Below are positions 46,767 to 56,550 of a stretch of 64,000 nt of DNA, piece by piece. Origin of the DNA: Planctomycetia bacterium (GTDB lineage Bacteria > Planctomycetota > Phycisphaerae > UBA1845 > UTPLA1); contig JABTTW010000001.1 in assembly GCA_015075745.1 (NCBI GenBank), positions 2,976,001 through 3,040,000 on the forward strand, read 5' to 3'. A program made the position numbers and the translations under genes. The stretch's first letter is position 1; every line of letters starts with the position of its first letter. The notes beneath the pieces were generated by a model. The model was not told the origin of the DNA. It searched no databases and saw nothing but the letters and a program-made list of their open reading frames with translations.

Positions 46767-48653
46767 ATGGAACTACCGAAACGCCCTCTGGGCGACGAGT
46801 ACATCAGGCCGGGGGGGTATCGGGAACTCAGCCAGCGGCTCGCCGCCAATCCTAAGATGCGCGGATTGACCGCGCTGATCATGTACGCCTTCGATAACCG
46901 GACGCGCCTCCTGCCGTTCCTCTTTGCCGACTGGCGGATCATTCCCGCGGGCGTCCGGGCCGTGGCCGACTCCCTCGACGGCGCCGGCCTCACCAAGGCG
47001 CGCGTCGTCTTCCAGCTCTGGTCGCCGAATGTCAGGCCCTCCCATGCCCTCATGGAGAATCGGCCGCCGGATATCCTCCTCGTCAGCAGCATGCAGATTC
47101 ACGCCCAGCGCGCCTACGACCTCGTGGCCGACGCCTGCTCCATTCCCGAAGACAAGCGGCCGCTCATTCTGTGCGGCGGCCCCAAGTCCATCTATGAGCC
47201 GTGGGACTACTTCGGCCGCGGCGAAGGCGGCAAGATCAACGCCGACTGCTGCGTCACCGGCGAATCCTATGTGATGCTCCAATTGATCGAGACGATCCTC
47301 GCCCACATGGGCACCGGGGATTCGGCGCGGCAGGCCTTCATCCGCGCCCGTGAGAGCGGAGCCCTGGAGAACGTGCCGGGCCTGGTCTATCGCATCGACC
47401 CGCCGGGCGGGCGCGAGGCGCACCTCGTTGACACCGGCGTTCAGCGGCTCGTTCAGTATCTCGACGAGTTGCCTCTGCCGCTGGCGGCCTATTCGCGGGT
47501 CGAGCCGCCGCACAAAAAGAAGACGCTCGCCCCGGCGCCGCTGTCGCGCGAGCAGATCACCAAGCGCGCCCGGATCAACTCGCTCATCATGACCCAGGGG
47601 TGCAAGTTCCGGTGCAGCTACTGCCCGATCCCCGCCTACAACCAGAACACCTTCCGCTTCAAGAGCCCCGAGCGTCTCGGCGACGAGATGACCCTGCTCA
47701 ATCAGCAGTACGGCCTGCGCAACTTCTTCGGCACCGATGACAACTTCCTCAACCGCCGCGAGACCGTTGAGGAGATCGTCAATCACCTCGCCACGCGCCG
47801 CATCGACGGCCTGCGCTTCCACAAGAAGGTCCGCTGGGCCACCGAGGCCACCATTCACGACGCCTACAAGTGCATCGACCTCATGCCCAAGATGCGCCAG
47901 TCGGGCCTGCGGGCCCTGTGGTTCGGCGTCGAAGACCTCACCGGCACCATGGTCAAGAAGGGACAGGCCGGCACCAAGACCGCAGAGGTCTTCGCCGAGA
48001 TGAACGCCAACGGCCTGTGCCCCATGCCGATGATGATGCACCACGACGGCCAGCCGCTCTACACGCCGGGCAAGCTCTACGGCCTCTACAACCAGGTGCG
48101 CTACCTGCGCAAGCACGGCGCCATCAGCATTCAGATCACCGTGCTGACGCCCGCCGTCGGCACCAACTACTTCGACACGCCCTACAAAGAGAAGATGGTC
48201 TTCAGCGAGGTCGCCGGCCATCGCGTCGATGAGGCCCGCTTCGACGGCAATCACGTCGTCGCCACCAGCGAGGGCAAGCCCTGGCGCAAGCAGGCCAACC
48301 TCATCCTCGGCTACGGCGCTTTCTACAACCCGATCAGCCTGCTGGGGGCGATGATTCGGCCCAAGCAGCGCCTCGCCGGCGCGGACATCGGCATGCAGAT
48401 CATCGGCATGACCGCCCTGGCCAAGACGACGCTCGACTCTCTCATCTGGGGCTGGCGGCTGTGGCGCGGCCCGGTGAAGCGCTGCCAGGAAGTGCCCGGC
48501 TCGAAGCTGCCGATGGTCAAGGCCCGGCCCGACGAGATCGAGACCAAGCGCCCGACGGCCATCCCGCCGGACTCGATGGAGGCCTACGGCATGCACGTCG
48601 GAGACGACGGGGCGAAGAAAGGGTTCGCCCTGCCGATCCTCGCGGCGGGGTGA
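46767..48653 (+). CDS. Radical SAM protein, B12-binding-like N-terminus
   Basis: A 628-aa protein. ATG 46767 is preferred; a longer open frame runs backwards over the antisense gene but has no conserved sequence. Residues about 60-180 resemble a cobalamin-binding Rossmann domain (PPDILLVSSMQIHAQRAYDL; LILCGGPKSIYEPWD), although the DxHxxG motif is not seen. The radical SAM cluster motif is GCKFRCSYCPI (CX3CX2C) at about residue 285. The SPASM-like end is absent. Such enzymes often methylate or rearrange unactivated carbons. Neighbours give no clue to substrate. Confidence 0.8.
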   Translation: MELPKRPLGDEYIRPGGYRELSQRLAANPKMRGLTALIMYAFDNRTRLLPFLFADWRIIPAGVRAVADSLDGAGLTKARVVFQLWSPNVRPSHALMENRPPDILLVSSMQIHAQRAYDLVADACSIPEDKRPLILCGGPKSIYEPWDYFGRGEGGKINADCCVTGESYVMLQLIETILAHMGTGDSARQAFIRARESGALENVPGLVYRIDPPGGREAHLVDTGVQRLVQYLDELPLPLAAYSRVEPPHKKKTLAPAPLSREQITKRARINSLIMTQGCKFRCSYCPIPAYNQNTFRFKSPERLGDEMTLLNQQYGLRNFFGTDDNFLNRRETVEEIVNHLATRRIDGLRFHKKVRWATEATIHDAYKCIDLMPKMRQSGLRALWFGVEDLTGTMVKKGQAGTKTAEVFAEMNANGLCPMPMMMHHDGQPLYTPGKLYGLYNQVRYLRKHGAISIQITVLTPAVGTNYFDTPYKEKMVFSEVAGHRVDEARFDGNHVVATSEGKPWRKQANLILGYGAFYNPISLLGAMIRPKQRLAGADIGMQIIGMTALAKTTLDSLIWGWRLWRGPVKRCQEVPGSKLPMVKARPDEIETKRPTAIPPDSMEAYGMHVGDDGAKKGFALPILAAG

Positions 48654-48668
48654 TTTCGATTCAATTGC

Positions 48669-48929
48669 TCATTTTCGCCGCTTCTTAGGCCGCGTACGAG
48701 GGCGGGCAGCAGCCGCTTCCTCAATGCGTTTCTTTACGCGAGCCATGAACCTCTCACCATCAACAAGCTCGCCGCGCCGGGCTTCGTCCAAGCCTTCATC
48801 TATCTTTGCTTTCAAAATGTCGAGTTGCGAGTTCATTTGACGTTCAATGATCACCGATTCCACGTTGGTGCGAGGTAGGAATCTCGCTTTTGCCATGTCT
48901 AGAAGTGTCCATGATTGCTTTGTTTTCAT
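48669..48929 (-). CDS. Small protein, possible ParD-like antitoxin
   Basis: An 86-aa protein. The middle (LDILKAKIDEGLDEARRGE, then LVDGERFMARVKKRIEEA) resembles the C-terminal half of ParD/CC2985-type antitoxins, where an AxxxGLxxxxxGE..DGExF helix pair wraps the toxin. The N-terminal ribbon-helix-helix is not convincing, and no ParE-like toxin gene is adjacent. The tail is very basic (RPRTRPKKRRK). It may be an orphan antitoxin or unrelated. No promoter was assigned. Confidence 0.4.
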   Translation of the reverse strand: MKTKQSWTLLDMAKARFLPRTNVESVIIERQMNSQLDILKAKIDEGLDEARRGELVDGERFMARVKKRIEEAAAARPRTRPKKRRK

Positions 48930-49181
48930 AATCAGAGTTATTCCGCCTTATATGGTTTGTCGGTCTCGTCTCAGGTGAATGACCAATTAGTGCCATTGGG
49001 CGGGACAAGGAACCATGTCAAATTGGCATCGTAGCTTTCGCCAGACTACCCATTGAAGGTAGCGATCGTGAGGGCTATTCTACTGTCACTCGCATCGCCA
49101 ATGCGCGTGCCCTAGCCTGCGGACGCAACTGGAATGGGAGCGGTCGTTCCTGAGGCCAGCAAGTCGAGTTAGTAGTCCAAC

Positions 49182-49895
49182 ATGATTGATCGCCCTTGTG
49201 ATACATGGAAGACCTTCGAGTTACGGCTCGACGGATTTTTTGAGAAGAGGCCGATCGACCGTGATCGGTTTGTGTTTCGAGGCCATGCGAATGCGGAGTG
49301 GCTGCTCACGACGACACTTGATCGGTACCTCGAGAAATACGGTTTGAAGGACCGATAGCGAGCGCGGCTACTCTTGCTACAGACTTTTGGAGAGCAGGCT
49401 TCCGCACTTGGCGGCATTCCCAGTGAACCGGGAGAGGAAGCTATACCCCTTTCCGCCCGCCATCATGGCCTGCCGTCGACGATCATGGACTGGACACGAT
49501 CGCCGTACGTTGCAGCTTTTTTTGCATTACGCGACGAGATACACGATTCTCCGGAACCGCCTAGCAATGTTGCGGTGTGGTGCCTTGATCTTCAAGAGGC
49601 CATTGGTCCATTTGGCGACGATGTGGAAATCATTGACGACCACCGTGCAATTCGATTGATTCCTCGCGCTATCGAGCAACGCTCCGTGTTTATTGACGTC
49701 CGGTATCCCTTCGACATGCTGACCCTCCCAGACGAAACGATTCGAAAGTTCATTCTTCCTGCGAAGGAGCGGAAGACGGTTTTGGCCCGGCTGGAAGGCA
49801 TGGGACTCAATGAGCGAAGCCTTTTTCGGAGCTTAGAAGGGGCTGCAAACGTTGCCTCCTGGCGGGCCCGTGCTATGCTTATGGAGGAGTCATGA
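49182..49895 (+). pseudogene. FRG-domain protein gene interrupted by an in-frame TAG
   Basis: From ATG 49182 the frame encodes an FRG-domain start (RFVFRGHANAEWLLTTTLDR, with the F-RG motif) but stops at TAG 49356-49358. The same frame continues without another stop to 49895: ARHHGLPSTIMDWTRSPYVA and AAFFALRDEIHD are the remaining FRG motifs. A single-base change in the codon would restore a 237-aa protein of normal family size. FRG proteins occur in defence and mobile contexts with unknown chemistry. It is either a recent pseudogene or, less likely, translated by readthrough or restart. Confidence 0.8.
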
Positions 49896-50176
49896 GCACA
49901 CAACCTTTAGATTTCGACGAGCAAGGTGATTTGGGGAGGCTGGACCAACTCCTGATCGCCCTCTATGTGCAACACGCAACGACCGTGGATGCGCTGGCGT
50001 ATTCCGAGACATTCGATCAGATATACGACGAGTTGCTGAAAGCGGGAGAAAAGCGATCAAAGGGCGAGGTCTTTCGAAGGATGCTTATGCTCCGCAAGTC
50101 CGGCCGTTTACCCAGGCTTGATCTCGACTTTGGTGGTCCAAACGAATCATTAAGTCAGGAACGGCGAGCAGGCTAA
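49892..50176 (+). CDS. Small protein coupled to the FRG gene
   Basis: A 94-aa acidic protein. Its ATG overlaps the FRG stop by 4 nt, so the two form a pair. It begins MSTQPLDFDEQGDLGRLDQL and has a helical centre (ALAYSETFDQIYDELL; KRSKGEVFRRMLMLRKSG). I do not recognise the family. If the pair acts as a module, this could be a partner or antitoxin of the FRG protein; loss of the latter would leave it without use. Confidence 0.55.
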   Translation: MSTQPLDFDEQGDLGRLDQLLIALYVQHATTVDALAYSETFDQIYDELLKAGEKRSKGEVFRRMLMLRKSGRLPRLDLDFGGPNESLSQERRAG

Positions 50177-50750
50177 CAGCAACTTGCGCAGATCAAGTCC
50201 TTGCTAGTGCGCGATTCTTTGCTCGCACCGTTTACCTTGGAATTCTCTTCCCTTCTTCTAATCAAGATTTCGGCGTCGCCGCGTCCCTAATTTCACTCTC
50301 AAAGGCGCGGGCGCTGAGCAAGAATTCACATATAGAGCCCAATTCACTTGCACCCCGCGAGGAAATGCTCGATGCCACTGGCCTGCCCAGACCAATTCTC
50401 AAGCCCCGGGCCTCAAACCTCAGGCCCGATTTCCAGCCTTCGACCCCGCCGCGCCGCAGGCCCCAGGCCTCAAGTCTCAGGCCTTTTTCTCAAAAAACCG
50501 CCGGAAAATCGAAGCGCCCCAACCCTTGCCCGCCACAAGTGTTGGCACAATTCCCGCGAGGCTTGTGTCACCTTATGTCACCTTGGATTTGCGCCCGCCC
50601 GAATCCCGATTCCGGCCCCGGCATCGCCGCCATGCCAACGACCCGACACCGGCCCCGCACTCACCCTGCTCTCCTGCTCTCCTGTTCTACTCCTACTCTC
50701 TGCCTGCTTGCAGGCCCCCCCGACTGGGAGAATCCCCAATGCCCCAGCCC
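50177..50750. other. Gene-free region with dispersed repeat and short inverted repeats
   Basis: 574 bases. It holds copy C of the dispersed repeat. Just before it are two look-alike inverted repeats, GGGCCTcaaacctcAGGCCC near 50407 and AGGCCTcaagtctcAGGCCT at 50465-50484, the second followed by a T run like a weak terminator. No gene supported. Confidence 0.55.
50491..50584 (-). repeat. Dispersed repeat, copy C (inverted)
   Basis: Read on the minus strand it begins AAGGTGACATAAGGTGACAC, continues GGGAATTGTGCCAACACTTG and TGGCGGGCAAGGGTTGGGGC, and ends GGCGGTTTTTTG. It is about 13 kb from copies A and B. Confidence 0.85.
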
Positions 50751-52043
50751 CTAATACAGCGGGTTCACCACCATCCCCGTCGCGAGCTTGGGATAAAAAT
50801 ACGTCGACTTCTGCGGCATAAGTTCGCCGGCCGTGCAGATGTCGCGGAGTTGCTGCATGGTCGTCGCCGGCATGAGGCAGGCGATGCCGGACGAGACGGT
50901 CGCGTCGTTGACCGCCTCCATCATGGTCTTGTGATAGTGGATCGCCGGGGCCGTGCCGCCGCAGAGCTTCGGCGTGATGATTTCGTCGATGATCAGCCGG
51001 TGCAGGACGCTGTACGGCAGGGTTCGCCAGGCCGCCTTGCGCTTCGGTTCGAGCTCGGCGAGCAGGTCGGCCTTCGTCGGCGCGATCGTCGCGCAGACGT
51101 CGCCGGTGCCGATGTAAAGCGCCATCGAACCGGGCCCGGCTGAGGTCAGCAATGTTGCGAGGGCGTCTTCGTCCTTGGGCCGCTTGACGACCTCCCAGTT
51201 GAAGAAGCCGGCCAGCGCCTGCCGCAGCGCATCCGGCGTGATCTTTGGCACGCCGGTGATGGTGCGGAAGTAGGGCATGATCGTCGCGCCGGGGTCCTCC
51301 ATGCCGCCGAGGACGGCGAGGACGTAATTGACCGGGTCGCTCTCGGGCGGCTCGCCGGACTCGGCCACCTGCTGCGCGCGATACATCAGCGCCGTGCCGT
51401 AGCGGTGGTGCCCGTCGGCGATGAAGACGGGCTTGTCGGCCATCTTGGCCATGACCTCTTCGATGATCGCGCGATCAGTCACGGCCCAGAGGACGTTCTG
51501 AATGCCGTCGAGAATGCCCGCCTGATCCGGCTCGCGATGGTCGATGGCCTCGCCGAGCAGAGCGGCGACCTCGTTGGCGGGATCGGGATAGAGACCGAAG
51601 ATGGGGCTGACGTTGCAGCGCGTCGCGGCCGTGAGCTTGAGCCGGTCTTCCTTCGGCCCGCCGAAAGTCTGCTCGTGGGCGAAGACCTGCCCGCGACCGA
51701 ACTCCTCGAGGCGGAGTCGGGCGAAGAACTTTTTGCGGGTGAGGGTCTTCTTGCCGAGTTTGTAAGACTGATGGTAGACGTAGAGGCCGGGCAGCTCATC
51801 ACGAGCGAGGCAGCGAATGTCGAGCCAGCTCGTCATCTCGCCGGCGGCGCGCTGATAGACTTCGTCCGGCCCGGCGGTCTTCGGCGGCACATGGGGCAGG
51901 TCGATGGCGACGATGTTATGGTCGTCCTTTCGGAGCAGGGCGGCCTTGTCGGTGTCGTCGAGGATGTCATAGGGCGGGGCGATCAGGTTGCTGACGTCGC
52001 GTTCGGTGAATCGCAGCGCGGTGAAGGGTTCGATGTGTGCCAT
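50751..52043 (-). CDS. DUF1015 family protein
   Basis: A 430-aa soluble protein. Family hallmarks: AHIEPFTALRFTERDVSNLI at the start, APPYDILDDTDK, YVYHQSYKLGKKTLTRKKFF, FAHEQTFGGPKEDRLKL and FIADGHHRYGTALMYR. The family is widespread in bacteria (one clade sits beside serine/phosphoglycerate genes) but its reaction is unknown; the conserved ADGHHRY suggests a metal or phosphate site. Length is typical (about 410-430). It is divergent from the class II aldolase gene, with about 150 nt between starts. Confidence 0.92.
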   Translation of the reverse strand: MAHIEPFTALRFTERDVSNLIAPPYDILDDTDKAALLRKDDHNIVAIDLPHVPPKTAGPDEVYQRAAGEMTSWLDIRCLARDELPGLYVYHQSYKLGKKTLTRKKFFARLRLEEFGRGQVFAHEQTFGGPKEDRLKLTAATRCNVSPIFGLYPDPANEVAALLGEAIDHREPDQAGILDGIQNVLWAVTDRAIIEEVMAKMADKPVFIADGHHRYGTALMYRAQQVAESGEPPESDPVNYVLAVLGGMEDPGATIMPYFRTITGVPKITPDALRQALAGFFNWEVVKRPKDEDALATLLTSAGPGSMALYIGTGDVCATIAPTKADLLAELEPKRKAAWRTLPYSVLHRLIIDEIITPKLCGGTAPAIHYHKTMMEAVNDATVSSGIACLMPATTMQQLRDICTAGELMPQKSTYFYPKLATGMVVNPLY

Positions 52044-52195
52044 GGCGGACCTCGGGTGGATGGGCGTGTCTCTTTATGGACTCATGATCCGACGAATGAC
52101 CGGCCGTGTCCAGCGATCACCCTTGCAGCGGGGGGAGGCGTCGGCTTTCGAGTCCACGGACGATGCGGTATCGTGCCCGGTTTGCGAGAAGGCGG

Positions 52196-52918
52196 ATGAG
52201 CAGCGACTGGACAATTCGGCGCGAGATGTGCGAGGTCGCGCGGCGGGTCTACGACAAAGGGCTCGTCGGCGGCACCGACGGAAACATCTCCGCGCGCATG
52301 ACCGGCGACCGGCTGCTGATCTCGCCGAGCGGCTCGTGCCTGGGACTTTTGGAGCCGGCCGATCTTGTGCTGATCGATCATTCCGGAAATGTCATCCTCG
52401 GGCGCGGCCGCCCATCGAGCGAGCGATGGATGCACATCGAGGCGTATCGCGAGCGCCCCGACGCCCAGGCCGTCATCCACGCGCACCCGCCGGCGACCGT
52501 CGCGTTCACCGTCGCGGGGATTGAGATGGACCCGTGCGCGCTGCCGGAGGTGATTCTGGCGTTCGGCCGGGTGCCGGTCACGCAGTACGCGACGCCTGCC
52601 ACGACGGAGGGGGCGGTGGTGGTGCGCGAACTCATCCGGCAATACGACGCGCTGGTGCTCGATCGACACGGGTCGATTACCGTCGGGAAGTCGCTGAACG
52701 ACGCCTTCTTCAAGCTGGAGAAGCTGGAGCACGGGGCCTATACGATGGTGCTGGCTCACCAGCTCGGCAGTGCCCGGCGACTGCCGCCGGAGGAAGTGGC
52801 GAAATTGGCGGCGCTGCGCGAGTCGATGGGGATCGGCCGAGCGAGCGATGTGCCGCCCAGTTGCACGCCGGGGGTTTCGATTCCGTCGATCAAGCCGAAG
52901 AGCAACGAGCGGTACTAG
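52196..52918 (+). CDS. Class II aldolase/adducin-family protein
   Basis: A 240-aa protein. ATG 52196 is chosen over the longer frame. Signature parts are GLVGGTDGNISARMTGDRLLISPSG, the acidic SSERWMHIEAYRERPD, the zinc pair in AVIHAHPPATVAF and the third His in LVLDRHGSITVG. Enzymes of this family (fuculose-, rhamnulose- and ribulose-phosphate aldolases or epimerases) use zinc to break or move C-C bonds of sugar phosphates. The catalytic Glu corresponds to the E after SS. The exact substrate cannot be read. Its 3' end faces asnB convergently. Confidence 0.88.
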   Translation: MSSDWTIRREMCEVARRVYDKGLVGGTDGNISARMTGDRLLISPSGSCLGLLEPADLVLIDHSGNVILGRGRPSSERWMHIEAYRERPDAQAVIHAHPPATVAFTVAGIEMDPCALPEVILAFGRVPVTQYATPATTEGAVVVRELIRQYDALVLDRHGSITVGKSLNDAFFKLEKLEHGAYTMVLAHQLGSARRLPPEEVAKLAALRESMGIGRASDVPPSCTPGVSIPSIKPKSNERY

Positions 52919-52944
52919 TGCCGTATCGTTGGCACTCTCCGCCG

Positions 52945-54885
52945 TTACTCGCCCGACGCGACTTCGATGCCCGCCGCGTGATGCTGCTGCCACGCCAATA
53001 GCGAGACCAACGCCCACAGACAGAAATTGTGATCGGCCCGGCCGGAGGAATGCTCGTTCAATGTGGCCATCGCGCCCTCGCGCGACAGGAGTGGCCCGAA
53101 GAAGCACTTGTCATCCGCGATGAGTTGTCGGGCGAAGTCATTCAGCGGGCCGCGCAGCCAGACGCCGACCGGCACCTCGAAGCCCTTCTTCGGCCGATCG
53201 TGCAAAAGCGGCGGCAGCATGTCCCTGAAGGCCTCGATGAGCAGGTGCTTCTTCTTCCAGCCGGCCAGCTTCCACTGCCAGGGCATGGCGAAGACGCTTT
53301 GCACGAGGCGATAGTCGAGGAATGGGGATCGCACCTCGAGGCCATGGGCCATTGAGGCGAGATCGACCTTGGTGAGCATGTCGTCGGGGAGCGACGTTTG
53401 CCATTCAACGGCGAGATGGGCATTCAGGTCGCCGTCGCCAGAGCCGGGCGGTCGATAGTGCCAGAGTAACTGCACGACGGCCTCAATGAGCTCCGGGGCG
53501 GTCGATTGGTCGGCGAGCAGACGCGTGAGGGTGCGGTCGTCGCTGGTGCGCATCCAATTCGCCTGGCGATGCGCCGGGCCCGGGTCCATGGAGCGGATGG
53601 CCCGCTTGGCCTGGGAGAAGATGCCTCCCCATTTCGTCTCTCGCCGCGAGGGCAAGCGCTCAATGAGGCTTCGCAGCGGGGCATAGAGGGGCGTTCGAGC
53701 GAGCCACCCGATGCGCTGATTCAGGGTGGCCGAGGCGTAGCGGTTGTAGCCCGCGAAGAGTTCGTCGGCGCCGTCACCGCTGAGGGCCACGGTGACATGC
53801 TCGCGCGTGAGGCGGGAGAGCAGATAGGTCGGCAGGACGGAGCTGTCGGCGAACGGCTCACCTACATGATGCTGGACGGTGGGGATGATGTTCTGCACGT
53901 CGGACAGTGACAACGGCAGCACAGTGTGATCGGTGTCGTGCATGTCGGCGACGGCCTTTGCGTAGCGGCTCTCGTCGTAGAAGGGATTGTCGGGGAACGA
54001 CACGGAGAAGGTGCGTACGCGACGGTCGGAGGTTTTGGCCGCGACGGCGGTCACGATCGCCGAGTCGATCCCGCCGGAGAGGAAGACGCCGACGGGGACA
54101 TCGGCGAGAAGCCGCTGACTAACGGCGTTGGAGAAAGTGGAGCGAATCTGAGCGCAGGCTTCTCGGAAGGATGAAGCGGCGTCGGGTGCGGCGGACCTTG
54201 CAGGCGAGATCGGCGGCGCCCAAGCGCGAATCTCAATTCTGCCGGATTGGTATCGCAACGAGTGGCCGGGTCGCAGCTTTTGAACGCCGGTGAAGATGGT
54301 GCGCGGGGCGGCGATGAAGCCGAGCGTCAGCAGTTGGACGACAGCCGTGGGGTCCATTACCAGATTATTCGTGGCCGGGCGAAGTGCGTGCAATTCCGAT
54401 GCGAAGGCGATGCCTCCGCCGGGCAGCTCGGCGTGCAGAAGCGGCTTGACGCCTGTTCGATCGCGGACCAGGGTGAGCGTTTTGTCGTCGCTGCGCCAGA
54501 GGGCGAAGGCGAACATGCCGTTGAGATTGGGGAGGAATGACAGTTCCGGGTCGCGGCGGCACAGCTCCAGCAGGACCTCGGTGTCGCCGGTCGATTTGAA
54601 AAAGGCGCCGGCGGCGCGGAGCTCGTCGCGCAGTTCGCGGAAGTTGTAGATCTCGCCGTTATAGACCAGCGTGACTTTGCCATCGGCGCTGGTCATCGGT
54701 TGATCGGCGGCCGGGGTCAGGTCCTGGACCTTGAGCCGCGTATGGGCGAGGCCGAGACCGGCTGCGCGATTGACCCAGATGTCGTCGCCATCGGGTCCCC
54801 GGTGCCGAAGTCTTGCGCACATCTCGCGCAGCATCGCTTCGTCCGGCGCGGCGTCTGGTCGAAGGTATCCGGCGATTCCGCACAT
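52945..54885 (-). CDS. asnB: Asparagine synthase (glutamine-hydrolysing)
   Basis: A 646-aa protein. ATG 54885 places Cys2 (MCGIAGYLRP) at the N-terminus as the glutaminase nucleophile; the upstream frame is not conserved. The glutaminase domain shows RHRGPDGDDIW and VYNGEIYNFRELRDEL. The synthetase domain has the PP-loop VGVFLSGGIDSAIVTAVAA and ALSGDGADELFAGYNRY. It makes Asn from Asp or, in polysaccharide loci, amidates sugars. Divergence from a GT4 gene (116 nt apart) hints at the latter, as in exosortase-linked polysaccharide clusters, but the window does not show a full cluster. Confidence 0.93.
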   Translation of the reverse strand: MCGIAGYLRPDAAPDEAMLREMCARLRHRGPDGDDIWVNRAAGLGLAHTRLKVQDLTPAADQPMTSADGKVTLVYNGEIYNFRELRDELRAAGAFFKSTGDTEVLLELCRRDPELSFLPNLNGMFAFALWRSDDKTLTLVRDRTGVKPLLHAELPGGGIAFASELHALRPATNNLVMDPTAVVQLLTLGFIAAPRTIFTGVQKLRPGHSLRYQSGRIEIRAWAPPISPARSAAPDAASSFREACAQIRSTFSNAVSQRLLADVPVGVFLSGGIDSAIVTAVAAKTSDRRVRTFSVSFPDNPFYDESRYAKAVADMHDTDHTVLPLSLSDVQNIIPTVQHHVGEPFADSSVLPTYLLSRLTREHVTVALSGDGADELFAGYNRYASATLNQRIGWLARTPLYAPLRSLIERLPSRRETKWGGIFSQAKRAIRSMDPGPAHRQANWMRTSDDRTLTRLLADQSTAPELIEAVVQLLWHYRPPGSGDGDLNAHLAVEWQTSLPDDMLTKVDLASMAHGLEVRSPFLDYRLVQSVFAMPWQWKLAGWKKKHLLIEAFRDMLPPLLHDRPKKGFEVPVGVWLRGPLNDFARQLIADDKCFFGPLLSREGAMATLNEHSSGRADHNFCLWALVSLLAWQQHHAAGIEVASGE

Positions 54886-55001
54886 AGGGCGCAGAGGAAC
54901 GGCAAATGCCACAAATGTCAAAACGACTTTCGATCCCGGCTGGGCGGCCACCGCGTGCGCTTGCTTTCACGATCCGGTGTCCTGAGCTACGCTAGCGAGC
55001 G

Positions 55002-56144
55002 ATGAAGATTCTGCATGTGGTTCAATCGCTCGATCCGGCCTGGGGAGGCATCGCGCGGGTGCTGCCGATGCTCGCCGCCGAACTGGCGAAGGCGGGGCAG
55101 ACTTGCCGCATCGCGACACTCGCGGGCGGGCGCTACGGCGCACCCCCAGAAGTCAAAGGCGTGGAAGTCCTACGGTTTGCCTCGCTGGACGGTTCGCGAT
55201 TTGGAAAGTCGGCGGACTTTTCGGCACGGGTCGGCGAGCTCATCCAAAGCGCGGACGTGGTTCACCTGCACGGCCTGTGGACCGGTCAGAACTGGGCGGC
55301 GGGGAAGGCGGCTCGCAAGATCGGGAAGCCTTACATCATGACGCCTCACAGCATGATGATGCCGTGGGCGTGGCGCCGCAGCCGTTGGAAGAAGCTTCCC
55401 GCGGGCTGGCTTTTTGAGCATGCCAACCTGCGCGGGGCCAAGTTTCTGCACGCGTTGGCAGACGGGGAGGCGCGGGCCATGCGGGAGCTTGGCTTCAACG
55501 AGCGTATTGAGGTCATTCCCAACGGGCTGAATGTTGCGGAGTTCGAGCAACTGCCGTCGGCTGAGGCGATTGAGTCCCGATTCCCGGAGCTTTCGGGGCG
55601 CAACCTGCTGGTCTTCATCGGGCGGATTCATCCTCAGAAGGGTATCGTTCAGGCGCTTCAGGGGGCATTCGACACGTTTGCGGCGGCGAAGGATTGGCAC
55701 TTTGTCATTGCTGGGCCGGACGAGGTGGGGATGCAGCGGATGCTCGGGGCCGCCGTTGCCCGGAAGAAGATGACGGATCGCGTCACGTTCACGGGTCTGC
55801 TCTCACGGGAGGAGGTTCGGTCGCTGCTCGGCCGGGCGGGCGTGCTTTTGCAGCCGAGCATGAGCGAGGGGCTCTCGATGTCGATCGTTGAGGCGCTGGC
55901 GGCGGGGGTGCCGGTGGTCATCTCGGAGGCTTGTAACATGCCGGAAGTGGAAGCGGGCGGGGCCGGCCGGATTGTCGAGGCGGATCGGGGTGCCATTTCT
56001 TCGGCACTTAAGCCCATTGTTGCATCGGAAGACGCCCGGCGGGAGATGTCGCGTCGCGCTCGGGAATTGGCCCGGGAGCGATACGATTGGCGGGGATTGA
56101 TTCCGCGGTATGTCAAACTCTACGAGCGGGCGATCCGTGAATAA
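55002..56144 (+). CDS. Glycosyltransferase family 4 protein
   Basis: A 380-aa GT-B enzyme. The N-terminal domain has KILHVVQSLDPAWGGIARV (Gly-rich sugar-nucleotide turn) and ADVVHLHGLW. The C-terminal domain has NLLVFIGRIHPQKGI and the donor-binding LLQPSMSEGLSMSIVEALA with the EX7E motif (E in SEG and E in VEA). It is retaining by family rule. The acceptor is unknown; an exopolysaccharide or LPS sugar is likely. It diverges from asnB and has no gene close downstream. Confidence 0.92.
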   Translation: MKILHVVQSLDPAWGGIARVLPMLAAELAKAGQTCRIATLAGGRYGAPPEVKGVEVLRFASLDGSRFGKSADFSARVGELIQSADVVHLHGLWTGQNWAAGKAARKIGKPYIMTPHSMMMPWAWRRSRWKKLPAGWLFEHANLRGAKFLHALADGEARAMRELGFNERIEVIPNGLNVAEFEQLPSAEAIESRFPELSGRNLLVFIGRIHPQKGIVQALQGAFDTFAAAKDWHFVIAGPDEVGMQRMLGAAVARKKMTDRVTFTGLLSREEVRSLLGRAGVLLQPSMSEGLSMSIVEALAAGVPVVISEACNMPEVEAGGAGRIVEADRGAISSALKPIVASEDARREMSRRARELARERYDWRGLIPRYVKLYERAIRE

Positions 56145-56550
56145 GTATTAGTACTCATCTCGATCAATGTCGCGAACGGCCGCTTTGCGGCTTGGGTGCG
56201 GGTGATCCTCGTTTCAAGTTCAGCCGAAGCATTGCCGGGGACCGACGCGCTCGAGCGAGGGATTGGTTTATACTGAAAGACTTTGATCTCGACCTAACGC
56301 TTTTTCTCTTCTGCAATTAACGATTGATATGGACATGGCATGTCGCACTCAGGGCCGGCGCATGTCGATCGCGGCATAGGACATGCTAGGAAAGTGGCAC
56401 TGGCCGACCCCAAAAAAACCTTTGCTCGCGCCCACCGTGCGTAGGTACAATTGACGCGAGGCTCGATTCCCACTTCGGTCCCCATCGGGTCTGGGCATTT
56501 ATTTTCACGCGCCGGCAGCAATGTGCCGTTCGATCAAAGGGAGGAATACC
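56145..56550. other. Intergenic region before the repeat-protein gene
   Basis: 406 bases with no supported gene. It ends with the strong ribosome site AAAGGGAGGAATACC for the next gene. No clear promoter boxes were found. Confidence 0.4.

Noticed and set aside
48669-48929. Complete toxin-antitoxin pair
   Set aside because: Only a possible antitoxin-like frame is present; no toxin gene lies on either side.
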